Origin: Chalara sp. BL73
Lineage: Eukaryota > Ascomycota > Leotiomycetes > Helotiales
NCBI GenBank assembly: GCA_918026815.1
Contig: CAKJVC010000209.1
Span: 1-64,000 of the forward strand
Length of the DNA: 64,000 bases
Reading direction: 5' to 3'
The first letter of the stretch is position 1, and every line of letters starts with the position of its first letter. The position numbers were made by a program, and so were the translations under genes. Below are positions 12,626 to 21,943 of the stretch, in pieces. The notes beneath the pieces were generated by a model, which ran no database searches, was not told the origin of the DNA, and saw nothing but the letters and a program-made list of their open reading frames with translations.

Positions 12626-13424
12626 AGTCCCTGCACCCCCATTTGGATCACCTTTTACACCAAAAATCGCGATTTTGAGATATGTTTAATTCCACCAACT
12701 TTTGATATAATTAAATAAAACTTGAAATGAAAGTTTAACATAGTAAATTAAACTAAAAGAAAGTATACCAAAAAATTTTAAGCTTAAAATAAGTGAGAAA
12801 TTTAATTTTAAAGTTGCGATTTTCGGTTACATACAAATTTGTATGTAAAATGCAATTTTATTAAATCCTTAATAACTTTATCAAAAAAAATCCTAAAAAT
12901 AAAAATTAAATTTTAATTAAATCACTATAAATAAGAGTATTATATATATTTTTTATTAATAAAAGTATAGTGCTTTGCTGTATGTATTATAATTTATTTA
13001 GTTCTTCATACAAAAAATTTGTATGAGAAAATCTTTTTTTTGAAATTATAAGTTTTCCACGAATTATTGTTTTAATTATTTTAAATTAATATATACTTTG
13101 ATTTATAGCAATATAATTAAATTTTGAATTTTATTTTTAAGATTTTTTTTGATAAAGTTATTAAGGATTTAATAAAATTGCATTTTACATACAAATTTGT
13201 ATGTAACCGAAAATCGCAACTTTAAAATTAAATTTCTTACTTGCTTTATTTCTTAGAACCTTTAAATTTTAAAAATAAGCTTGCATATATATAGAAAATT
13301 TTTATTTTTATTTTCATTTAATTATATTAAAGAATCGTGGAGTTAGAAAAGCCCCAAAATTGTGATTTTTGGTGTAAAAGGGTGATCCATATGGGGGGGT
13401 GATCCAAATGGGGGTGCAGGGACT
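12626..13424. mobile_element. Non-autonomous TA-flanked foldback/MITE inserted in the NLR
   Basis: A 799 bp AT-rich element has terminal inverted repeats starting AGTCCCTGCACCCCCATTTG. They match their reverse complement at the right end (...GGGGGTGCAGGGACT). It is bounded by a TA dinucleotide on each side, the hallmark of Tc1/mariner-pogo integration. A second long inverted repeat lies inside (about 12800-12910 against 13130-13245) and includes a palindromic ACATACAAATTTGTATGT at each arm, so the whole element can fold back. No ORF of transposase type is present. It separates the older ankyrin part from the 102 bp repeat array. Confidence 0.8.
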
Positions 13425-13429
13425 TAGTC

Positions 13430-14880
13430 AAGCTCCTGCTCGAGACAGGCAAGGTCGACATCAGCTCAAAGGATTCTAGTAGACGAGAACTGCTATTTTG
13501 GGCGGCAGAGAACGGGCATGAGACTATAGTCAAGTTGCTGCTCGCGACAAACAAGGTCGATATCGATTTAAAGGATTCTGGTGGATGGACACTATTATTG
13601 TGAGCAATAAAGAACCGGCACGAGACTATAGTCAAGCTCCTGCTCGAAACAACCAAAGTTAACGTCGACTTAAAAAATTCTAATAGACGGACACTACTAT
13701 CGTAGGCAGCGGCGAACAGGCACGAGACTATAGTTAAGCTCTTGCTCGAAACAACCAAAGTTAACGTCGACTTAAAGGATTTTAATAAACGGACACCACT
13801 ATTGTGAGCGGCAGCGAACGGGCACGAGACTATAATCAAGCTGCTGCTTGAAACAAGCAAAATTAACGTCGACGTCAAGGATTTTAGTAAACAAACGCTA
13901 CTATCGTGAGCGGCAGCGAACGGGCACGAGACTATAGTTAAACTGCTGCTCGAGACAAGCAATGTCAACGTTAACGTCAAAGATTTTAGTGAACGAACGC
14001 CACTATCGTAAGCGGCAGTGAACGGGCACGAAATTATAGTCAAGCTCTTGCTCGAAACAATCAAAGTTAGCGTCGACTTAAAGGATTTTAATGGACAGAC
14101 ACCACTATCGTGGGCGGCAGCGAACGGGCACGAGACTATAATCAAGCTGCTGCTTGAAACAAGCAAAGTCAATGTCGACGTTAAGGATTTTAGTGAACGA
14201 ACGCCACTATTGTGGGCGGCGGCGAACGGGCACCAGACTATAGTCAAGCTGCTGCTCGAGACAGGCAATGTCAACGTCGACGTCGAGGATTTTAGTGAAC
14301 GAACGCCACTATCGTGGGCGGCAGTAAACGGGCACGAAATTATAGTCAAGTTTCTGCTCGAAACAACTAAAGTTGACGTCGACTTAAAGGATTCTAATAG
14401 ACAAACGCCACTATCGTGAGCAGCAGCGAATAAGCACGAAACTATAGTTAAGCTGCTGCTCGCGACAAACAAAGTCGATATCGATTTAAAGGATTCTAGT
14501 GGTTGGACACTATTATAGTGGGCAATAAAAAACTAGCACGAGACTATAGTCAAGCTTCTGCTCGAAACAACTAAAGTTAACGTCGACTTAAAAGATTCTT
14601 ATGGATAAACGCCGCTATCGTGGGCGGCAGCGAACGGGCGCGAAACTATAGTTAAGCTGCTGCTCGAGACAAGCAAGATCGATGTCGACTCAAAAGATTC
14701 TAGTGGATAGACGCCACTATCGTAAGCGGCAGCGAACGGGCGCCAGACCATAGTCAAGCTGCTGCTCGAAACAGGCAAGATCGATGTCGACTCAAAAGAT
14801 TCTAGTGGATGGACGCCACTATCGTGGGCGGCAGCGAACGGGCGCCAGACCATAGTCAACCTGCTCAGGTTGTACATTAA
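13430..14880 (+). repeat. Ankyrin-coding tandem array, 14 units of 102 bp
   Basis: The unit codes for a 34-residue ankyrin repeat of the type GHETIVKLLLETSKVDVD followed by ..KDSSGWTPLSWAAAN. The landmark AACGGGCACGAGAC recurs at 13511, 13613, 13715 and so on to 14837, with exact 102 bp spacing and no indels. Units differ mostly by transitions (GTGGGCGGC to GTGAGCGGC or GTAAGCGGC, GGATGG to GGATAG), which introduce stops at the Trp codon. Exact spacing with near identity implies recent amplification, followed by RIP-like mutation. Confidence 0.9.
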
Positions 14881-14890
14881 CTGCTCCTAA

Positions 14891-16236
14891 TAATTTATAT
14901 CTTAGCTTTATCTCCTTTTAACTTATTACCTATTTTTACTCTTTTCTTAAGCACTCTTGTAATATGAGCCTTGGGAAATAAAACTAGAGATACCAGGAGA
15001 GGTGTAGTGGAAATGCTGAGTGTGATATTAAGCCATGTGAAGAACCAGCCTAAGGATGTTAGAAACGCGGTTAAGGAGATGTCTTTAAAGATGTCTCAAT
15101 TTCTGGGAAAATTACGATTTTTGTACACCTAACCTTTGATACTTTTGACGAAATTACCTTTCTCCTATTCTCCAAGTTAGCTTTACACTGAGTAGAAGAG
15201 AAGTATCTAGAAATACATTTACGTATTCTTACCACATACCTATTTGGCGAATATGCCCCAGCTTGTATTTTCCAACTAAGAACTATTCTTCTTACTTAGA
15301 CGTGTATCTTCCGCGAAGCAATCATTACTTTCTCTCTTCTTTTATGCTATTACTTTTCTAGGGGTAAGCCCCTATAAAATGAGGTGTTTAGGTGGTAGGG
15401 TTAGGACCGCTTCGCTTGCGACGTATGTCCACTTCTCGTTTGCGCAGACGTATAAAGCTACGATTTCTAGCCTGGGCCAAGATTTTTCTAGCCTGGCCCA
15501 ACTGTAACCCCGGTATCGCGAGGTTGTAGGTCCTGAAAGGACCCACAACTTCGCGTCCACGTGATCCTATTTACATGCGTTCCAACAGTTACGAAAGCGC
15601 AACAAAGTTGGGGCTGCTTTATAATTTTCCAAAGAACTTCAATGACTCAGTCAAATGTAGAAATCTGCCACATCAGCCTGGTGCCAAAGCCTACACGTTA
15701 ACTAGCGTAAGGTCCTCCACTGCACTGAGTAGCTCTGCTCGAAACGCCAATAACTGGAGACTCGCTTTTGATAGCTAATGAGGGGAATGTCTGGGAGCCC
15801 AGACTGCGAAGAAATCCCCTAGGTGGCAAGTCAGGGATATTCTGGTAGCTCCGCTCAACCTTATGGAAGGCCCCTAACCAACTCCGGGAAACCCAAAATC
15901 TACTAAAAATCTACTAGTATTTTCATACTACAATGTGGACATGGGAATTTCTGATGGCATTGGAGCATTGTGAAGTTATTTGAAATATTAGTTTTTTCTC
16001 CCATATAAAAAAAATACTGACGAATTGCTGAAAAATTGACGAATCGCTGATCCCCACCTGAGTGAAGCGAGGGTAGGCGCAGGGAACCAGAGTTCCCACG
16101 ATTAATCTAATTTTAACACATAACCTCGCCTCGGGCCGACTAGCGGTCACCTGCACCCCGCCAGCTATTTCCTAATGATAAACCATAATCCAAGGCGCGC
16201 ATCCTCCAACGCCATAACAAAAGTATTAGGCCAAAA
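14891..16236. other. Intergenic region between NLR relic and regulator gene
   Basis: There is no supported gene. AT-rich until about 15370, then mixed-composition sequence with short repeats (CTAGCCTGGGCCAAG and CTAGCCTGGCCCAAC at 15460-15510). A perfect hairpin GTCTGGGAGCCCAGAC lies near 15790. The last 100 bases are the presumed promoter of the Zn2Cys6 gene. Confidence 0.4.
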
Positions 16237-18272
16237 ATGTCCGCGACTGTTAATCTTAGTAATGCACGACAACGGGCTTCTTTAGCTTGTGACGTGTGCC
16301 GCTCCAGAAGGACAAAGTGTGACGGACGCAAGCCAACATGCACGTTTTGTGAAGAGCATGACATAGCATGCAATTACAGACCGCCTGTTGCTCCAGGTCC
16401 GTCAAGGTAAGTCCATTGTTCCTCCGGATGGAAGGCTATATTAACTAAATACTTCACAGAAACGAATTAGAAATCCAGGCTATTAGGGAACGCCTTGATG
16501 ATCTTTACAGTCTCGTTTCTATACGACGGCTTGATCCCAACTTTATAATTCCCGGTCGCTCAACAGGCCCTACCCCGTCCGTTCTTGGTCACTATCCTGT
16601 AGATGAGTCCATCATCAGTCGGAACTGGAGAATTGAGTTTCCATTTATGACAATCCAGACTCCGTCGATTATGTGCTTACTCGGACAGGATCCTAAACTG
16701 GCGGCTCGAATGGCTGCCGCGGAGAGAACTAAGTTGACCATGCTGACTCAGCCGGATAATTCTGTATACTGTAATTTCCAGTACCAGAACGCACTGAGGT
16801 GAGAATCTCTCAAGTCGATCTCGAGAAAGGACTCACACCGGATCTTAGCGCATTTAGATTCTTTTACGACAAGATACAACATTGGTACCCCATCTTGCAC
16901 ACGGAATTCTTGGATCTTTATCTTGAAAAGACTGTTGGTACCTTTACTTCTTGCCCAGACTCTTGTCTTGTCCTTCTTGTAGCTGCCATCGGTTCGGTGT
17001 GCCAATATTCATCTCTTTCAACAACTTATGCAACGCAACCTGATGCCGACTATATTGGGAAAGCTCTTACAATGCTGCCAAATGTCCATTTCGAGTTTAG
17101 CTTGAGGAGTGTTCAATGCCTTATTCTTCTGAGCATATACTATAACTGTATTGGAAAGCCATGCCAAGCACACGACTATATATTGATGGCTTCTTGCAAG
17201 ACACAAGCACTATTCAAATGGTGCGTTCGTTCCTTGTCCCTACTCATAAACCTGGTTGATCAATATCGAGCAGCCACCTTTATGCGCATAGCAACGCTGA
17301 TATGGAGCTTCTAAGAAGAATGTTTTGGTCTATACTTCTAATTGAAACGTTAAGTTATTTTTCCGCTCACCAAATCACCAGTATTCTGACGAATTGCTCT
17401 TTAGTGAGCTAGGCTATCATCTTGATATGCCTGAGAGTAATATCTGGAAATTTGACGACCGCATTCTTCTCCCTGGTATCCATGACTCTTGGGAGCCTTT
17501 TCAAGAGAGTAAGCGATGCTTGATTGATCAAAGTCGGCTCTCGAACACATCCTCACTCACTCCAAACGATACGAAAGCCTACTTCCTGGCAGCGATTTCG
17601 ATGTGCCGTATGATGCGGCGCTGTTTTGCGTCTGTGATGTTATTTAACAATAAGGAGATATACGCTCCAATCATTGCTGCTGAACTTTTGCATCAACTGG
17701 AGAACTGGTACGACCACCTACCCACGGGCCTCAGGTTTCACCGTCAAACTTCTCTCCTTATTACGTCGGATGTGGCTATTAGCCATGCTAGCCACCAGTC
17801 AGGTTCTAGCCAAGCTGCTGTTAAATCCTTTCTGCAGATGCAATTTTATCAGTGTCTGATATCCACATACTGGCCTGCAGTATACAGCGTCATGCATCTA
17901 GATGTCGCGAACGTGGCGACACTGTCTGACTGCGCACGCTTCTTCGATGCATACGTTGGCCTCGTTTCGAACATAGTTACGGCAATTCAATGTTGCCTAC
18001 ATACCCCTTGGAATTTTTATGCAAGGTTAGAATTAAATTACACCCCTTATCATGCTCTTTGGCATTTAACCAGACATAGTCTTTTTATAACGACCATGGC
18101 TGCCCACAAAGGTGCACATGCACAATGCCTACAGAATACGATTTCGCCTAAGGTGATGCTTTGTTTTAAAATTGCAACCGAGATCTTCGAAAACAGCGAG
18201 GCGGTGGGAATCAGCCCTTCATTGGCGATGATAGGAGCAATACTATCAGAGCAGATCAAGACCAAGCCCTGA
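16237..18272 (+). CDS. Zn2Cys6 fungal transcription factor, intact, five exons
   Basis: The exons I infer are 16237-16406, 16460-16798, 16858-17220, 17274-17348 and 17405-18272. Together they give an uninterrupted 604-residue protein; all introns are 53-59 nt with GT...AG ends, and the joins read through (for example LFKCHLYAHSN and LLIETELGYHLDMPE). Residues 18-45 are the binuclear zinc cluster, CX2CX6CX6CX2CX6C, starting CDVCRSRRTKC. The middle and C-terminal parts look like the fungal-specific TF domain (WYPILH near the third exon, WKFDDRILLPG, YFLAAISMCRMMRRC). Intron 2 is the least certain, because its 59 nt also read openly. The gene is tail-to-tail with a sugar transporter, 477 bp apart. 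The sequence lacks the GYIR motif I associate with AmyR/InuR regulators, so the target genes cannot be named; local control of the sugar genes is inference. Confidence 0.88.
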
Positions 18273-18749
18273 AGTGCAAGTTGTGGTCACTTACTCCTGC
18301 GCTGAGGTGATAATTGGTCTCATCCTGCAGGTAATATGTGCAATATAAGCAAAGGACTTCAGAGGTAATAAAGCTTATCAAACAATTCAGTTACCCGCAC
18401 AACTCAATCCCTTCTTCGGGCATGGCGTGTTCGGCATCACCGACCATCTAGTCATCCAGGGAAAATTGACAATGAGCAAGCTACGTAAAAATCGCGCAAT
18501 CATTGCCTTTGAAGTCAGTATGTGTCCTAGAGGACGTTTTCTGTTCCTTTCCACAATAATGGATGACTAGATCAGGATTCTCGACGAGGAAAGCAAAATC
18601 ATCGTATTCTGTCTACTTGTAATCCTACGTACAAAGATCACAAATCCAAGCCTCTCTCCAATACTGCCTTCCGTCCCGCACGCCTTGGTGGTTGTCCCCC
18701 GCTACCCAGAAGAACATTAACGAGTATCGTCTCCATACGATTACCTTGC
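18273..18749. other. Convergent intergenic region
   Basis: This 477 bp lies between the stops of the regulator (+) and the transporter (-) and must hold both 3' ends. It has no ORF with coding character and no repeat match elsewhere in the window. Confidence 0.6.
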
Positions 18750-20669
18750 CTACGCTTCAACAGCTGTTTTATGCTGCTCTGGCCCAGGGCCTTTCCCTTC
18801 CCTGATTTCCATAAACGTGACAGATGGAACCCACCCAACACTCTGTCTCGCATCACTGACTTCAGCATACAATTCATCCACTTGTTCCAACGTAAGGCCT
18901 TTCGTTTCATAAATCATGAAATAGACAAATGCAATACAGATGAAGCAACAACCACCCCAAATGAAGAAGATTTTAGACTGCAGGTTGGCGTTGCCAGGCC
19001 CATAATTTACCAGATATGGTGTCGCGTACGCGATAGCCCAATTCAGAAGCCAGTTCGTGGCTGTCGTCATTGAAAGAGATTTGGCCCGAACCTTCAAGGG
19101 GAAGATCTCGCCTGTAACAACCCTATAGAGTAGCGTTAGATGACTCCTGTGTAATGGCAAGGACTGGTAGGGAAAGGAATACCTACCAAGCAATGGGGCC
19201 CCATGATGATGCAAAGAAGAAAATATAAAAGCAGATGAACGCGATCGCAGCTTTTTGCGCCCGAGCATTGTGAACAATGATGTTTCCGGCCGCGTCTTGC
19301 CCAGTAGTCGTAGTTCCCAGAATCGCGACGATGAACTGAGAGGTGCACATCCCTACAGCCCCCCAAAGAAGAACAGGCCGTCGACCCCATTTTTCAATAG
19401 CATAAAGGCCGGGAAAAGTGGAGGCTGTATTTACACAATTGGTTATCAAACTGATAATAAACGAGTTAGTAAGCCCAGAATTCTTGAAGAATTGGGTCCC
19501 ATACTATTAAAGAAATTAGTGTTGCAAGTTCCTAACAGAGAGACTGCATCAGGAGGAGTGAAGTACTTTAATAGGCTCGTCTAGAGGTATTTATGAGAGC
19601 GAAGGCTCGTAATACTTTCAAAACGAGATATTAAACCAGAGGAGTTATTAACCGGAGAGAACTCACATAGAAGATGAAATTGATGCCAGTCAATTGCTGC
19701 AAGGCTTGAAGCGCACAGCCAGTAAGCAGGCGCTTGAGGAGATTGCCTTTAAAACAGTCGAGGTAGCTTGCTTCCCCAAGACTCAACTCATAGTCATGAT
19801 TCGCTTGGATCTCAGCAAGCTCTTCAATGATAGCTGGGTCACTCTCTGGAAGCCGCCTGATCTTAGCGAGAGCTTTGGTAGCGGCTTGAAGGTTACTCTT
19901 CTTTATCATGTAACGAGGCGTATCTGGAAGGAGCATCATTCCACCTACTAGCACAATGGACCATGCGAATTGTACAGCAATTGGGATGCGGTATGCACCC
20001 GTATTGTCATGATTCTGAGTGGCGTTATTGACGATTGAAGCTAATAAAAGGCCAATGGTAATAGCTAATTGATATGAGCCTACAATTACGCCGCGGATCC
20101 ACTTTGGAGCCATCTCTGATTGATACAGCGGAACTGCGGTTAACGTATTAGAATATTTGATGCAATAATGGTCGATCTCTAAACTTACTCAGCGCAGAGA
20201 TCAAGCCGACTCCAAAACCCGCAAAGAAGCGGCCACTTACGAACATAGGAATTTCGGTGGCTGCTGTTTGCAAGATGACTCCGAGATTGAATACAAACGC
20301 CGTTGACACGATCAGGCCCAGACGGCGACCAATGATATCCGCCATCGGTGCTGCAGCAAGGGCTCCGAAAAATGTCCCGGCTGAAAGTATGGACACGATA
20401 GTGGCAGACTGCGAAGCCGAGACGTTACGGTGTCCAGCACTGTCTATGTATCCGGTAGAGAACTCTTTCTGCCAGTAAGGCATTGCTAGAATACCCCCAA
20501 TGGTTCCAGTATCATATCTATAAGGTAACTCGTATTAGACTATCGACGAATAGTCACAGGTTGCTACCTACCCAAATAGAACCCCTCCAAAGGCTACAAA
20601 TAAGCCTATCATAATAGCAGGCCATGACTTTCCTGGAGTCCCCTCTGGTTTCTTGAGCATTAGGCCCAT
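18750..20669 (-). CDS. MFS sugar (hexose-type) transporter, intact, five exons
   Basis: Inferred exons on the minus strand are 20669-20572, 20517-20189, 20133-19667, 19503-19187 and 19122-18750. They join in frame to a 527-residue protein; introns are 54, 55, 163 and 64 nt. Sugar-porter signatures occur in order: FGYDTGTIGGILAMPYWQ (TM1), ADIIGRRLG after TM2-3, GRFFAGFGVGLISAL, LLPDTPRYMIKK in the central loop, QALQQLTGINFIFYYG (the QQ-GIN motif of TM7), EKWGRRP, and YETKGLTLEQVDELY after TM12. This is the 12-helix sugar-porter family of plasma-membrane proton symporters or facilitators for hexoses. Exact substrate is not readable. Its start faces that of the GH32 gene, so fructose or glucose uptake is a reasonable guess. 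Confidence 0.93.
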
Positions 20670-21943
20670 GCTGGATAGATGAAAAGAATATTCGCTATAA
20701 TAGGATGGAAGGAGTCTTGTTAACGGTCTTAGGCGATTCTTACCTGTGCTTGCAGCTATTTATCCATTGATGTGGAAATCCAAGTGCCTTTATATTAGAA
20801 AGCCAGGTTATGAGATCCTAGAATCAGCTTAGGACGAGATTTGCCATCTGAGAGCGACTCATGCTCCCAGATGGGGTTTTTTTCGGTCCAATTCTGCCAC
20901 TATATTTGGAGGAGCGCTATCTGCGGAGTCGGGCATCAATACCAAAGAGGAAGGTATCAAAAACGTTTATTTGTCTTGAGTGAGAGAAACGTATTCTAAG
21001 CCTCAGAGAAGTCTGTATGGCGCACAGCTGTCCAACTACTTAAGTTGAATTAGATTGAAGGTTAAATCGCCACTAGTCGTTCCCATGGAGCCCGTATGGT
21101 GGAGAGCGGGGTAGTCTAGGGCTCCTCCTTTCCCGCCTCGCGTATCGTTCCGATATCCGCGATGCAAAATAGGAGCTGCTATTGGTCGAGCCATCTGCCG
21201 CATAACTTGCTACAAAGTGCTATATCGCGGTGGGTGAAAAAACAGTTGTCTCGCTTATCGTTGTAGGCTTTCCGACTCCCGCTAACGCCGGACATTAGCA
21301 CATGCGAGGTTGATACCTTATTAAATTATACGGAATATTCTCCAATACGGAGAGATTTGTCAAATTTTTTATTAACGAAAAGGCGCTTTTGTATCGATTC
21401 TAGTATTTTTCATCTTATTTTTCCGAATTTTTTGAGGGGTCGTTGCGGGGCACCCGCTATTAGAATCTCTCTGTGGGTGGTACTAACTGCTCTCCCCTTG
21501 AGCTACACTCACTATACCCAGTTATGTGGGAAGCAGAAGTGGAAGGTCTTCGAGTTCGCTAAGACTGCTTGACTAAGGTCGGCCCACACGGTCTATCACT
21601 CTCGATCCGGGAACTAGGATTCATTGCCTGTCCGAGAACTCCATCCTGGAGACCCCAGGTTGCGGGGTCATAGACTAGCTAGGTTCTCTCCCTAATTGAC
21701 ATTCCTTGACAGTATCTTTAGCGAACCAAAAGCTGCAGAGATCTGTTCAACTCACTCATTGTATCTAATTCTCATTTGTAGGATCAATGACAAAAACAAT
21801 GACAAAAACAACGACAAAGTGGCCAAGGCAGTCTAGAGGTAAGTGTTCAATCGGTCCATAAAAAGATCACCGTTCCCTCTGCTGCCATTCCATGCTCAAC
21901 TCCAACTCTCATCTTCTCTGGAGCTGTAATTTATGTAACGGCA
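20670..21943. promoter_or_regulatory. Shared divergent promoter region of transporter and GH32 gene
   Basis: This 1,274 bp region separates two start codons pointing away from each other. Nearest the GH32 start lie a short tandem AATGACAAAAAC (about 21787-21822) and a TATA-like CCATAAAAAGATC near 21860. Nothing else could be assigned; CG-rich sites for Zn2Cys6 proteins or a carbon repressor cannot be distinguished from chance by eye. Confidence 0.45.

Larger units (their letters stand above)
8662..14890 (+). pseudogene. Fungal NLR (lipase-like alpha/beta hydrolase, NACHT, ankyrin repeats), RIP-decayed and transposon-interrupted
   Basis: The likely start reads MRIDRHQNFKLRKIPRKYQS. An alpha/beta hydrolase domain follows, with RPIVFIGHSLESLVIKE near 9355 (nucleophile elbow GHSLGG changed to GHSLES, Ser kept), SGFLFFGVPH and LEKEFSNAFGARSP (9476-9712). 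The NACHT domain begins near 10320: Walker A survives as KNPGASKSVL (Gly to Lys and Ser) and Walker B as VVIFVDALNECSK (expected DALDEC). A winged-helix-like stretch at 11.0-11.5 kb precedes degenerate ankyrin repeats (11.7-12.6 kb). After a 799 bp insertion, 14 near-identical ankyrin repeats run to the stop at 14888. Two introns seem readable (about 9290-9330 and 9410-9479). Such proteins act in non-self recognition and cell death in fungi. Stops throughout make this copy non-functional. Confidence 0.85.

Noticed and set aside
13327..14472. 381-codon open frame on the minus strand across the ankyrin array
   Set aside because: It is the antisense shadow of a 102 bp repeat whose unit has no stop in that frame; the plus strand encodes ankyrin repeats.
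20670..21943. Three GCGGGG motifs (21106, 21445, 21662) fitting the CreA consensus SYGGRG
   Set aside because: A degenerate 6-mer is expected about five times by chance on both strands of 1.27 kb, so three is no evidence.
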